59,786 nucleotides of DNA from Myxococcales bacterium (GCA_023248855.1 JAHFDS010000009.1:1-59786), one strand, 5' to 3'. Counted from the stretch's first letter, positions 1-8,720 are shown. Numbers and translations: made by a program. The notes: generated by a model from the sequence alone, not told the origin.

Positions 1-1130
1 CCACCGAGCACCAGGGCCACCGCTCCGCCGGCGATCCACAGGCGCACGGCGCGCCGGCCGCGGCCGATGCGATCGAGCAGCGCCCGGGCTGCCTCGTCGC
101 TCGGCGACACCTCGAGCGCTCGGTTGAGCAGGTCGAGCGCGTCCGCCACGCGCCGCTCGCTCCGCGCCGTTGCCGCCGCCGCCACCAGCGCGGGCACGAG
201 GCGGGCCGGAAATGCCGCCACGTGCGGGTCGGGATCCCGGAAGAACGCGGCCGTCTCACGCCGGGCCTCGTCGATGCCGGCTTCCGCCAGGTACGCCTCG
301 AGGTCTGCGCACAGGTCCCCGACCGCCTGGTAGCGCTCGTCCGGGTTCTTGGCGAGCGCGCGCCGGATCACCGCCGCCAGGCGCGCCCCGATGCGCGGGC
401 AAACCTCGCGCGGGTCCGCGTACTCGCACTCGCCGATGCGGCGCAGCACCTCGTGCGGGTTCTTCCCCGCAAAGGGCAGCTTTCCGGTCGCGAGCTGGTA
501 CAGCAGGATGCCCATCGAGAACACGTCGGTGCGGAAGTCGATGGGCCTTCCGCTGACGTGCTCGGGCGACATGTACGCCGGCGAGCCGAGCAGCTGCCCG
601 GTCACGGTGAGGCGTTCGGTGTCGACCATCTGGGCGATGCCGAAGTCCATCAGCTTGACCGCGCCGTCGTCGGAGACCATGACGTTCTCGGGCTTGATGT
701 CGCGGTGGATGATGCCGCCCTGGTGGGCGTGCACCAGCGCGCGCCCGATCTCGAGCACCGCACAGGCGGCCAGCTCGGGAAACGGAAAGGCATCCTCGCC
801 ACGGCGGTCGAGGAAACGACGCAGCGTCTCGCCGGCGATCAGCTCGGTGACGATGTAGCTCTCGGGTGATTCGGGGCCCGAGTAGTCGAAGATCTCGAGG
901 ATGTTCTCGTGGTGCAGCTTGGCGACGGCTTGTGCCTCACGCTGCAGGCGCCGCTTGGACTCGGCGTCATCCGAGAGGAACGGGTGCAGGATCTTGACCG
1001 CGACGGCTCGCATGAGCGCCGTGTCGAGACCCCGGTAGACGACCGCCATACCACCGCGTCCGATCTCCTCCTGGATCTCGTACTTGGCGAGGCGTCGACC
1101 AACCATTTCCACCCGTGTCGTGGGTGACAT
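1..1130 (-). CDS. Ser/Thr protein kinase (Hanks type), 3' end cut off by window
   Basis: Read directly from the reverse strand from an ATG at 1130; open to the window edge (376 codons). The kinase domain has a glycine loop GRGGMAVVYRG (from residue 24), catalytic Lys in VAVKIL (K46), HRDIKPEN (142-149), DFG (162-164) and SPE. About 70 residues of linker with a TPR-like stretch (RRVADALDLLNRALEVSPSDEAA) follow, and a hydrophobic segment begins near residue 363, so this is probably a membrane-anchored receptor kinase whose sensor domain lies outside the window. It diverges from tRNA-Val. The substrate cannot be inferred. The other kinase of the window (27476) differs in having HRDVSPSN. Confidence 0.93.
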   Translation of the reverse strand, partial: MSPTTRVEMVGRRLAKYEIQEEIGRGGMAVVYRGLDTALMRAVAVKILHPFLSDDAESKRRLQREAQAVAKLHHENILEIFDYSGPESPESYIVTELIAGETLRRFLDRRGEDAFPFPELAACAVLEIGRALVHAHQGGIIHRDIKPENVMVSDDGAVKLMDFGIAQMVDTERLTVTGQLLGSPAYMSPEHVSGRPIDFRTDVFSMGILLYQLATGKLPFAGKNPHEVLRRIGECEYADPREVCPRIGARLAAVIRRALAKNPDERYQAVGDLCADLEAYLAEAGIDEARRETAAFFRDPDPHVAAFPARLVPALVAAAATARSERRVADALDLLNRALEVSPSDEAARALLDRIGRGRRAVRLWIAGGAVALVLG

Positions 1131-1196
1131 CGTAGGGGATGGTGGGGACCCGGGCAACCCGCGAGCGCGGCGGAAGTCCCGAGAACGACTCGACCC

Positions 1197-1225
1197 TTGA
1201 CAACCCGCGATGGAGAGACTACCAA
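1197..1225 (+). promoter_or_regulatory. Sigma-70-type promoter of tRNA-Val
   Basis: TTGACA (1197-1202), 17-bp spacer, TACCAA (1220-1225). The -35 is a perfect consensus and the predicted start near 1232 leaves a short 5' leader before the tRNA at 1246. The other two tRNAs in the window have the same layout. Confidence 0.6.
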
Positions 1226-1245
1226 CTTCCCCATCGTAGCGGTGA

Positions 1246-1320
<75 letters not shown>

Positions 1321-1440
1321 GTACACCTGTCGCGGTTCCGGCCGCGGCCCTGGCGGTTCCCCACACCGCTTGCACTTCCTCACTTCCCGGGACGACCACG
1401 CGGACGTTCGCGTGAGCCGCGCCCAGACGGTCTAGTCGAC

Positions 1441-3213
1441 ATGGCAGAGCTGCGTGCCCCTCGAGAAGAGGGCGATGTCCCGAACGATCCACTGAGCCGG
1501 ATCCGCCACTCTTGCGCCCACGTCATGGCGGACGCCGTGACGCGCCTGTTCCCCGGCACCAAGGTGACGATCGGTCCCGCGATCGAGACCGGCTTCTACT
1601 ACGACTTCGATCCGCCCCGGCCCTTCACGGACGAGGATCTGCCCGCCATCGAGGCGGAGATGCAGAAGATCATCGCCGCCGGCGGGCAGTTTCGCCGCGA
1701 GGAGGTGGGGCGCGACCAGGCCGAGAAGCTGTTCGGCGGGATGGGCGAGACGTACAAGCTCGAGATCCTCTCAGGCATCGCCGGAGATGCGCCGATCTCG
1801 CTCTACCGGCACGGCGATTCGAAGTTCGTCGACCTGTGCCGCGGCCCGCATGTGGGTGATCTCTCGGAGATCAAGGCCTTCAAGCTGACCAGCGTGGCCG
1901 GCGCGTACTGGCGCGGCGACGAGCGAAACCCGATGCTGTCGCGCATCTACGGGACCGCGTTCGCTGCGAAAGCCGACCTCGACGCGCACCTCAAGATGAT
2001 CGAGGAGGCCAAGAAGCGGGACCACCGAAAGCTCGGCCAGCAGCTCGAGCTCTTCACGATCGATCCGAAGATCGGTCCCGGCCTGGTGCTGTGGCTGCCC
2101 AAGGGCGGCCTGGTCCGGTACCACATCGAAGAGTTCATGCGACGGACCCTTCTGGATAGCGGCTACGAGCTCGTGTTCACGCCGCACGTCTCGCGCGACG
2201 AGCTCTGGCGGATCAGCGGGCACCTCGAGAACTACAAAGAGAACATGTTCTCGGGCCTCGACATCGAGGGGCAGACGTACCTCGTCAAGCCGATGAACTG
2301 CCCATTCCACTGCACGATCTTCGGTACGCGCCTGCGCAGCTATCGCGAGCTGCCGCTGCGCCTCGCAGAGCTCGGCACGGTGTATCGATACGAGCGGTCC
2401 GGGGTGCTCGGGGGGCTTCTGCGCGTGCGTGGCTTCACGCAGGACGATGCGCACCTGTTCTGCCGTCGCGAGCAACAGGAAGAGGAGCTCACCAGGACCC
2501 TCAGCCTGTGCCTGCGGATTCTGCGCGCGTTCGGCTTTTCGGACTACAAGCTGTTCCTGGCGACCCGGCCGGAGAAGTCCGTCGGCGCGCCGGAGCTGTG
2601 GGCGGAGTCCGAGGCGGCGCTCGCGCTCGCGCTCGAGAAGAACGGCCTGCCGTTCGAGTATGACCACGGCGGCGGGGCGTTCTACGGTCCGAAGATCGAT
2701 CTCAAGCTGCGCGACGCGATCGGGCGCGAGTGGCAGTGCTCGACCATCCAGCTCGACTACAACCTGCCCGAGCGCTTCGAGCTCGAATACGTGGGCCCGG
2801 ACGGCCAGCGCCACCGCCCGGTCATGATCCACCGGGCGTTCTTCGGCTCGGTCGAGCGATTCTTCGGAGTCCTCATCGAGCATTACGCCGGCGCGTTCCC
2901 GCTGTGGCTCGCGCCGGTCCAGGCGCGGGTGCTCCCGGTCAGCGAGGAGAAGCACCGTGGCTTCGCGGACGAGGTCGTGGCGGCGCTCAAGGCCGCGGGC
3001 CTGCGCGCCGAGGCCGATTATTCCAACGAGAAGCTGGGTGCGCGCATTCGGGACGCGCAGCTGCAGAAGATCCCGTACATGATCGTGCTCGGCGACAAGG
3101 AAGTCGAAGCCCGCACGGTGTCGCCGCGCTCGCGCGACGGCAAGCAGCACGAGCCGCAGAAGCTAGAGGATTTCATCAGCCGGTTGCGCCAAGAGGCGCA
3201 GGTGCCGGCCTGA
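1441..3213 (+). CDS. thrS: Threonine-tRNA ligase, TGS-less form
   Basis: Charges tRNA-Thr with threonine (cytosolic class II synthetase). The protein is 590 aa. It starts almost directly in the N2 editing domain (HSCAH near residue 24; CRGPH of the same site), continues with the catalytic core (MNCPFHCTIF with Zn-binding Cys, class II motif 2 RYERSG, DDAH, IHRAFFGSVERF) and ends in an anticodon-binding domain. Compared with the usual ~640-aa enzyme it lacks the N-terminal TGS domain. It heads thrS-infC-rpmI-rplT-pheS-pheT, a common bacterial order. No Shine-Dalgarno is obvious before the ATG. The leader 1321-1440 holds only a short CACGCG/CGCGTG hairpin; no T-box elements were seen. Confidence 0.97.
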   Translation: MAELRAPREEGDVPNDPLSRIRHSCAHVMADAVTRLFPGTKVTIGPAIETGFYYDFDPPRPFTDEDLPAIEAEMQKIIAAGGQFRREEVGRDQAEKLFGGMGETYKLEILSGIAGDAPISLYRHGDSKFVDLCRGPHVGDLSEIKAFKLTSVAGAYWRGDERNPMLSRIYGTAFAAKADLDAHLKMIEEAKKRDHRKLGQQLELFTIDPKIGPGLVLWLPKGGLVRYHIEEFMRRTLLDSGYELVFTPHVSRDELWRISGHLENYKENMFSGLDIEGQTYLVKPMNCPFHCTIFGTRLRSYRELPLRLAELGTVYRYERSGVLGGLLRVRGFTQDDAHLFCRREQQEEELTRTLSLCLRILRAFGFSDYKLFLATRPEKSVGAPELWAESEAALALALEKNGLPFEYDHGGGAFYGPKIDLKLRDAIGREWQCSTIQLDYNLPERFELEYVGPDGQRHRPVMIHRAFFGSVERFFGVLIEHYAGAFPLWLAPVQARVLPVSEEKHRGFADEVVAALKAAGLRAEADYSNEKLGARIRDAQLQKIPYMIVLGDKEVEARTVSPRSRDGKQHEPQKLEDFISRLRQEAQVPA

Positions 3214-3243
3214 TCGTCAATTGCTAGGAAAGGGACTAGGACC

Positions 3244-3936
3244 ATCGCAAAGCCGTTCGACAGAAGCGCTCCCCGTGCCGAGGAGCAGTACCGCATCAAC
3301 CGCCGCATCCGCGTGCCCGAGGTCAGGTGCATCGGGGCTGATGGGCACCAGTTCGGTGTGATCCCGACCCATGAGGCCCTCCGCGTCGCGGAGGAAGCGG
3401 GCCTCGATCTGGTCGAGGTCTCGCCCAAGGCTGCCCCGCCGGTCTGCAAGATCATGGATTACGGCAAGTTCAAGTACGAGGAGTCGCGCAAGAAGAAGGC
3501 GGCCCGCAAGAACGCCTCCGTGATCATGATCAAGGAAGTCAAGCTGCGGCCCAAGACGGACGACCACGACATCGACACCAAGGTCCGTCAGATTCGCGGG
3601 TTCCTCCAGGAGGGCAACAAGGCCAAGATGGTGGTCATCTTCCGCGGACGCGAGATCGTCCACCCGGAAACTGGCCAGGCCATCCTCCAGCGGGTGGTTC
3701 AGCAGCTGGTCGACGTGGCGACGGTCGAGCAGATCCCGACGATGGAAGGGCGCCGGATGACCATGATCATCGGCCCCAAGGCCGGTCTGCGCCGAGACGG
3801 GATGGCGCCAGCCGTCATGGCGCCGGCCCCGGTGCGCCCGGCGGGACCGTCCGTGGGCCCGGCGCGGCCGCCTGGTGCCGTCGCGGGACCCCGGCCGCCT
3901 GGTCCGCCTGCCTCCGTGGGTCCAGGGCGGCGGTAA
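3244..3936 (+). CDS. infC: Translation initiation factor IF-3, ATC start, Pro/Ala-rich tail
   Basis: IF3 checks start-codon and initiator-tRNA selection on the 30S subunit. The ATG at 3313 would remove the conserved N-terminal residues; reading back in frame, the homologous start is ATC at 3244 preceded by AAAGGG and AGGA. The next in-frame stop upstream is the thrS TGA at 3211. The protein begins AKPFDRSAPRAEEQYRINRR. AUU/AUC starts are a known autoregulatory trait of infC because IF3 itself rejects them. Both IF3 domains are intact (NTD; CTD through MTMIIGPK). After GPKAG comes a tail of about 50 residues, mostly Pro, Ala, Gly, Val and Arg. Myxococcus Dsg is remembered as an IF3 with an AUC start and a C-terminal extension, so this is a likely orthologue. 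Confidence 0.95.
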   Translation: MAKPFDRSAPRAEEQYRINRRIRVPEVRCIGADGHQFGVIPTHEALRVAEEAGLDLVEVSPKAAPPVCKIMDYGKFKYEESRKKKAARKNASVIMIKEVKLRPKTDDHDIDTKVRQIRGFLQEGNKAKMVVIFRGREIVHPETGQAILQRVVQQLVDVATVEQIPTMEGRRMTMIIGPKAGLRRDGMAPAVMAPAPVRPAGPSVGPARPPGAVAGPRPPGPPASVGPGRR

Positions 3937-3987
3937 CATCGGTCGAATTGTGTTGCATTCCGGGGGCCTCCCGGTTAAGAAACGCGA

Positions 3988-4029
3988 CCTCGGCTCGAGC
4001 CGAGGGCCCGGCGGCCGTCAAGGCCGGGC
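3988..4029 (+). promoter_or_regulatory. Two stem-loops in the infC-rpmI leader
   Basis: CCTCGGCTCGAGCCGAGG (3988-4005) is a perfect 18-bp palindrome. It is immediately followed by GCCCGGC (4006-4012) and GCCGGGC (4023-4029) with a 10-nt loop. There is no U-tract, so a simple terminator is unlikely. In many bacteria the IF3-L35-L20 transcript carries a structured leader bound by L20; this position fits such feedback control, but homology to a known leader was not established. Confidence 0.4.
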
Positions 4030-4059
4030 CGACGCTAGGCTTCAGGAGCCCGACCAGTC

Positions 4060-4257
4060 ATGCCCAAGATGAAGAGCAACTCCGGTGCGAAGAAGCGCTT
4101 CAAGGTGACCAAGAACGGTCGCGTGAAGTTCAAGGGCGCTTTTCGCAACCACATCCTCACCAAGAAGTCCACGAAGGCCAAGCGCAAGATGCGCGGGGTC
4201 CATTACATTGCCGACACCCAGGAGCACCAGGTGAAGGCGATGCTGCCCTACGCCTAG
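4060..4257 (+). CDS. rpmI: 50S ribosomal protein L35
   Basis: 65-aa basic protein starting [20 protein letters not shown], typical of bL35 in length and sequence. Lies between infC and rplT as in most bacteria and belongs to the large ribosomal subunit. It probably shares control with rplT through the upstream leader hairpins. The gap to rplT is 26 bp. Confidence 0.97.
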   Translation: MPKMKSNSGAKKRFKVTKNGRVKFKGAFRNHILTKKSTKAKRKMRGVHYIADTQEHQVKAMLPYA

Positions 4258-4283
4258 CATTATCCGACCGCAGGAGAAGCAAG

Positions 4284-4637
4284 ATGCCGCGCGCAAAAGG
4301 TGGGTTCAAGACCCGCCGTCGTCGTAACAAGATCATCAAGGCTGCCAAGGGGTACCGCGGCGGCCGTCACTCGAACTGGAAGGCCGCGTTCGAGACCGTC
4401 CGGCACGCGTGGATGCACGCGTATCGCGGGCGCAAGCAGCGCAAGCGCGACATGCGCGCGCTGTGGATCACGCGCATCGCGGCGGCTGTTCGTGAGCACG
4501 GGATCTCGTACTCGCGCTTCGTCGGTGCGCTCGCCAAGGCCGGCGTGACCCTCGACCGCAAGGTTCTCTCGGACATCGCGATCGTGGATCCCGTGGCGTT
4601 TGGCAAGATCGTCGCCACCGCGCAGCAAGCTAGCTAG
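4284..4637 (+). CDS. rplT: 50S ribosomal protein L20
   Basis: 117 aa starting MPRAKGGFKTRRRRNKI at an ATG preceded by AGGAG. It has the long basic N-terminal helix followed by the globular domain (RIAAAVREHGISYSRF, ending FGKIVATAQQAS). bL20 is needed for early 50S assembly and is the usual autoregulator of infC-rpmI-rplT. A longer frame open from 3948 is only a read-through of the leader and rpmI region. Followed by a 137-bp gap before pheS. Confidence 0.97.
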   Translation: MPRAKGGFKTRRRRNKIIKAAKGYRGGRHSNWKAAFETVRHAWMHAYRGRKQRKRDMRALWITRIAAAVREHGISYSRFVGALAKAGVTLDRKVLSDIAIVDPVAFGKIVATAQQAS

Positions 4638-4692
4638 CTTCAGCGCAGTACGGCGATCGGCAGTACGGAGCGCGACAGTTCACGAAGCCTGG

Positions 4693-4711
4693 CGCGCGGC
4701 CGAGCCGCGCG
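4693..4711 (+). other. GC-rich hairpin between rplT and pheS
   Basis: CGCGCGGC-CGA-GCCGCGCG, a perfect 8-bp stem with a 3-nt loop and no U-run, lies in the 137-bp spacer 4638-4774. It could slow or partly stop transcription between the ribosomal and pheST genes. A direct repeat of CAGTACGG (near 4645-4672) precedes it. No Phe-rich leader peptide of the enteric pheM type was found. Confidence 0.35.
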
Positions 4712-4774
4712 TCGTTCGAGCGGCCCAGGTCACGCGTCGGGTTCTCCTTTCCGCCACCGGCGGAGGCAGGACGC

Positions 4775-5812
4775 ATGACCGCCCAAGAAATCATCCAGCA
4801 GATCGAGGAGGCCGGCCGCGAGTTCGCTCGCGCGATCGGTGACCTCCGCGACGAGCAGGCCATCCGCGAGGAGAAGGCGCGCGTCCTCGGCAAGAAGGGC
4901 AGCCTCGCCGGCGCGATGAAGGGGCTCGGCGCCCTGCCTGCGCCCGATCGTCCCCGCGTGGGCGAGGCGCTCAACCGGGTCAAGGGCAGCATCGAGGCCG
5001 AGGTCGAGCGGCGCCTGGGGGCGATCGCCGAGGAGGCGCTCGAGGTCGATCTCGCGCGCCGGGTGGACGTCACGCTGCCGTCCAGGCCGCGCCGCCGCGG
5101 CCACCTGCACCTGCTCACCCAGCTCCTGCGTGAGATCGAGGAGATCTTCAGGGAGATTGGCTTCCAGGTGGCCACCGGGCCGCAGGTCGAGACCGACTTC
5201 CACAACTTCGAGGCCCTCAACATGCCGCCGGATCATCCGGCGCGTGACATGCAGGACACGTTCTTCATCGAGGGCGGGCAGGGTCAGCTGGTTCTGCGCA
5301 CGCACACCTCGCCGGTGCAGATCCGGACCATGCTGGCGGGGCCCCCGCCGGTGCGGATCATCGCGCCCGGCGTGGTCTATCGCCGCGACGACGACCCGAC
5401 CCACAGCCCGATGTTCACCCAGGTGGAGTGCCTGTGCGTGGACCACGGCGTGTCGTTCGCGGATCTCAAGGGGACGCTGCTCCACTTCGTGCACCGCTTC
5501 TTCGGGCCCGACATCGGCATCCGATTGCGGCCTTCGTTCTTCCCGTTCACCGAGCCGTCTGCCGAGATGGACATCCTGTGCCTGTTCTGCAAGGGGCGCG
5601 GGTGCCGCATCTGCAAGAGCACGGGGTACCTCGAGGTGGGCGGTGCCGGCATGGTGGATCCGGCAGTCTTTGCGGCCTGCGGCTACGATCGCTACGACGT
5701 CACCGGCTTCGCGTTCGGCTTCGGTGTGGAGCGGATGGGCATGCTCCGGCACGGCGTGGATGACATCAAGCTCTGGTACGAAGGCGACGCCCGCTGGCTC
5801 GAGCAATTCTGA
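4775..5812 (+). CDS. pheS: Phenylalanine-tRNA ligase alpha subunit
   Basis: 345 aa, standard length. N-terminal coiled coil (residues about 1-90, MTAQEIIQQIEEAGREF...), then class II core with HPARDMQDTFF, TSPVQIRTM and the C-terminal GFAFGFGVERMGMLRHGVDD. Forms the alpha2-beta2 enzyme with PheT and holds the aminoacylation site. Contains a CLFCKGRGCRICKSTGYLEVGG stretch with three Cys near residue 270, as seen in many bacterial PheS. The gap to pheT is 12 bp, so they are co-transcribed. Confidence 0.97.
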   Translation: MTAQEIIQQIEEAGREFARAIGDLRDEQAIREEKARVLGKKGSLAGAMKGLGALPAPDRPRVGEALNRVKGSIEAEVERRLGAIAEEALEVDLARRVDVTLPSRPRRRGHLHLLTQLLREIEEIFREIGFQVATGPQVETDFHNFEALNMPPDHPARDMQDTFFIEGGQGQLVLRTHTSPVQIRTMLAGPPPVRIIAPGVVYRRDDDPTHSPMFTQVECLCVDHGVSFADLKGTLLHFVHRFFGPDIGIRLRPSFFPFTEPSAEMDILCLFCKGRGCRICKSTGYLEVGGAGMVDPAVFAACGYDRYDVTGFAFGFGVERMGMLRHGVDDIKLWYEGDARWLEQF

Positions 5813-5824
5813 GAGGCAATCCTG

Positions 5825-8311
5825 ATGCGCGTTTCGTGGAGCTGGCTCGGTGATCTCGTGGACCTCGGTGCAGAGACGCCGGAGTCGGTGGCGCGTCGGC
5901 TGACGATGTCGGGCCTCGAGGTCGAGGGGCTCGAGCGCATCGGTCACGGCCTCGACGAGGTCGTGCTGGTCGAGGTGCGCCGGAGCGAGCAGCACCCGCG
6001 CGCGCAGAAGCTGACGCTCGTCTGGGTGTGGGACGGTGCCGCCGAGACGCGCGTGGTGTGCGGCGCGCCGAACGTCCCGGCGCCAGGGCACCGCGCGGCG
6101 TGGGCACGCCCGGGGACACGCATGCCCGACGGCCGCGTGCTGGAGGCCCGGCAGATCCAGGGCGAGACGTCGCCGGGCATGCTGTGCTCGGAGCGCGAGC
6201 TCGGGCTGTCGGACGAGGGCGAAGGAATCCTCGTCCTGCCGCCGGGCGCGGGTGAGCTCGGTCGCCCGGCGGTGGACGCGCTGGGCGCGCGCGATGTCGT
6301 GCTCGAGGTGAACGTCACGCCGAACCGCGCCGACTGCATGGGGCACGTCGGGATCGCCCGCGAGCTCGCGGCGCTGCTCGACCGGCCGTTTCGCGCGCCG
6401 GCGCCGAGGCCACTGGAGGAGGGCAGGGCCGCGGCGCAGCGGGTGAGCGTGACGATCGAGGGTTCGCAGGCGTGCTCGCGCTACACGGCGCGGGTCATCG
6501 ATGGCGTGCGGGTCGGGCCGTCTCCGACGTGGATGCAGAGGCGGTTGCGAGCCGTCGGCGTGCGGCCGATCTCGAACGTCGTCGACGTCACGAACTACGT
6601 GCTCTTCGAGTACGGCCAGCCACTGCACGCCTTCGACCTCGAGAAGGTCTCGGAAGGACGCGTGGTCGTGAGGCTGGCTCGCGCGGGCGAGCGGTTCGTC
6701 ACGCTGGACGGGCAGGCGCGTACGCTCGAGCCCGACGACGTCGTGATCGCGGACTCGCGTGCAGGGATCGCGCTCGGCGGCGTCATGGGCGGCCTCGACA
6801 GCGAGGTCACGGCGACGACCACCTCGATCCTGCTCGAGTCGGCGAGCTTTGCCGCTTGTCGCATCCGGCGCACGTCGCGCCGGCTGGGGCTTCGCAGCGA
6901 GGCCTCGCAGCGCTTCGAGCGCGGCGTCGATGTGGAGGCGCTCGCTGACGCGAGCGCGCGCGCCGCGATGCTCATCGCCGAGACGGCGGGCGGCACGATC
7001 GCGCCCGGTCTCGTGGACGCGTACCCCGGGCGGACGGAGCGCGCCGTCGTGCCCTTGCGGCCGGCGAGGGTGTCCCAGGTGCTCGGCGTGGCCGTGGGCA
7101 CGGCGGAGACGACGGGGATCCTCGAGCGACTCGGCCTCGAGGTCACGAGCGGCGATCCGCTGGTCGTGCGTGTGCCCAGCTATCGCGGCGACCTCACGCG
7201 CGAGGCCGACCTCATCGAGGAGGTCGCACGCGTGCGCGGCTTCGACTCCATCCCGGCCCGCATCCCCGGCGGGCTCGGAGCCGTGGAGGGCAGGGGCGCG
7301 CGGGCGCGAGCGCCCGTCGAGCTCGCGCGCGATGCGCTCTGTGACGCAGGCCTCGACGAGGCCATCACCTACGGCTTCGCGGCGCCGTCGCGGCTGGCCT
7401 GGTTTGCGCCGGTCGAGCCCGACGCCATCGACGGGATCCCGGGCGCCGAGATCCCGGGTGGTCTGCGCTTCGGTGGGGCCGAGCGCAGCACCCTGGCAAA
7501 CCCCTTGCGGGAGGATCACCTGGGGCTGCGGCCGAACCTGCTGCCGAACCTCTTGGACGTGGTCAAGCTCAACCTCGGTCGGGGCTCGCGTGATCTCGGG
7601 CTCTTCGAGGTCGGCGCGGTCTTCCACGAGCAGGTCGAGGAGGTCGATCCGCGCGGGCGGAGCGTGCGAAAGCCGGTCGAGCGCGTGCACGCTGCGGGCG
7701 TCCTGTGCGGCCGTCGCCGGACCTGGCTCGGGCCGCTCGAGGCGATGGACTTCTTCGACGCCAAGGCCGCGGTCGAGCGCGTGGCGGCGGCGTTCGGGGG
7801 GCAGGCCCTCTACGTGCCCGCGACGCGAGCTCCCGAGTGGTTGCACCCGGGTGTCCGCGCATGGGTGTATCTGGCGGGCGCCGGGGGGATACGCCTCTTG
7901 GGGCTCCTGGGTGAGCTCTCGCCGCGCCTGCGCCTGCGTTACGCGATCGACTGCCCCGTCTTTGCCTTCGAGCTGGATCTGTCGGACGTGCAGCGGCCGG
8001 CTGCGATCCAGATGGCTCAGCTACCCCGGCACCCGGCCATTGCCCGCGACGTCTCGCTGCTCGTGGACGCGGACCTGCCGGCGTCGCGCGTCGAGCAGGC
8101 GCTGCGTGCTCCGCGCGAACCGTTGCTCGTGGACGCCGAGGTGGTCGAGGACTACCGCGATCCCGCACACGTCCCTTCTGGCAAGAAGGCGCTGCTGTGG
8201 GCGCTGACCTACCGCGCGCTCGATCGAACCCTGACCGACGCCGAGGTCGAGGTCGCGCACGAGACCTTGGTCGGCAAGGCCTGTCAGGCTCTCGGCGCGG
8301 TGCGCCGCTAG
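5825..8311 (+). CDS. pheT: Phenylalanine-tRNA ligase beta subunit
   Basis: 828 aa, usual length for the beta subunit. Starts MRVSWSWLGDLVDL; tRNA-binding (EMAP-like) domain around residues 40-150 (VCGAPNV, GMLCSERELGLS), B3/B4 editing domain (residues ~215-390, ISNVVDVTNYVLFEYGQPLHAFD), B5 DNA-binding-like domain, inactive class II core, and C-terminal FDX-ACB anticodon domain (LPRHPAIARDVSLLVD...). Partner of PheS. Very long antisense frames over this gene (one of 1038 codons at 4730-7846) come from codon bias and are not genes. Confidence 0.97.
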   Translation: MRVSWSWLGDLVDLGAETPESVARRLTMSGLEVEGLERIGHGLDEVVLVEVRRSEQHPRAQKLTLVWVWDGAAETRVVCGAPNVPAPGHRAAWARPGTRMPDGRVLEARQIQGETSPGMLCSERELGLSDEGEGILVLPPGAGELGRPAVDALGARDVVLEVNVTPNRADCMGHVGIARELAALLDRPFRAPAPRPLEEGRAAAQRVSVTIEGSQACSRYTARVIDGVRVGPSPTWMQRRLRAVGVRPISNVVDVTNYVLFEYGQPLHAFDLEKVSEGRVVVRLARAGERFVTLDGQARTLEPDDVVIADSRAGIALGGVMGGLDSEVTATTTSILLESASFAACRIRRTSRRLGLRSEASQRFERGVDVEALADASARAAMLIAETAGGTIAPGLVDAYPGRTERAVVPLRPARVSQVLGVAVGTAETTGILERLGLEVTSGDPLVVRVPSYRGDLTREADLIEEVARVRGFDSIPARIPGGLGAVEGRGARARAPVELARDALCDAGLDEAITYGFAAPSRLAWFAPVEPDAIDGIPGAEIPGGLRFGGAERSTLANPLREDHLGLRPNLLPNLLDVVKLNLGRGSRDLGLFEVGAVFHEQVEEVDPRGRSVRKPVERVHAAGVLCGRRRTWLGPLEAMDFFDAKAAVERVAAAFGGQALYVPATRAPEWLHPGVRAWVYLAGAGGIRLLGLLGELSPRLRLRYAIDCPVFAFELDLSDVQRPAAIQMAQLPRHPAIARDVSLLVDADLPASRVEQALRAPREPLLVDAEVVEDYRDPAHVPSGKKALLWALTYRALDRTLTDAEVEVAHETLVGKACQALGAVRR

Positions 8312-8376
8312 GCAAGGACAGCGCGCCCATGACACGGAAGGGATTGAAGTTCCTACGTGTTCTGCCCTCGGATGAA

Positions 8377-8405
8377 TTGACTAAGCGAGCGCCCGGAAGT
8401 ACCGT
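8377..8405 (+). promoter_or_regulatory. Possible ihfA promoter
   Basis: TTGACT (8377-8382), 17-bp spacer, TACCGT (8400-8405), predicting a start about 13 nt before the ihfA ATG, which still leaves room for its GGAGG ribosome site. The -35 is good and the -10 is weak. It would separate ihfA from pheT although both lie on the same strand. Confidence 0.4.
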
Positions 8406-8425
8406 CGTGACGTTCGGAGGACTCC

Positions 8426-8704
8426 ATGACGAAGGCTGACATCATCGAGAAGGTCTACGAGCAGGTGGGCGGGTGCTCCAAGAAGGAGGCTGCCGAGATC
8501 GTCGAGACGGTGTTCGACACGATCAAGGAGACCCTCGAGCGCGGGGAGAAGATCAAGATCAGCGGTTTCGGCAACTTCGTCGTCCGCGACAAGAACTCTC
8601 GCGTGGGTCGGAACCCGCAGACTGGCGAGGAGATCACGATCAGCGCGCGGCGGGTGCTGACGTTCAAGCCGTCGCAGGTGCTCAAGAGCGCCTTGAACGG
8701 CTAG
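8426..8704 (+). CDS. ihfA: Integration host factor alpha subunit
   Basis: 92-aa HU/IHF-family protein: MTKADIIEKVYEQVGGCSKK, dimer core, and beta-arm RVGRNPQTGEEITISARRV with the intercalating Pro. Bends DNA and acts in nucleoid architecture and promoter regulation, usually as a heterodimer with IHF-beta (not in this window). The pheT-ihfA-MerR order is the one known from enterics (pheM-S-T-ihfA) and common in Proteobacteria, which supports IHF-alpha over HU. Good GGAGG site ahead of the ATG. Confidence 0.93.
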   Translation: MTKADIIEKVYEQVGGCSKKEAAEIVETVFDTIKETLERGEKIKISGFGNFVVRDKNSRVGRNPQTGEEITISARRVLTFKPSQVLKSALNG

Positions 8705-8720
8705 AGCCCTCTGACTGGCG

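Noticed and set aside
1321-1440. T-box or other riboswitch before thrS
   Set aside because: No specifier loop, T-box sequence or terminator; only a short hairpin.
3313-3936. ATG at 3313 as start of infC
   Set aside because: Would delete conserved N-terminal IF3 residues; the ATC at 3244 restores them and has a ribosome site.
4638-4774. Phe-rich leader peptide and attenuator before pheS
   Set aside because: No short frame with clustered Phe codons and no terminator/antiterminator pair; only a plain GC hairpin.
4730-7846. Open frame of 1038 codons on the minus strand across pheS/pheT
   Set aside because: Antisense shadow of high third-position GC; low-complexity sequence rich in Arg, His and Glu with no domain, while both plus-strand proteins are complete and conserved.
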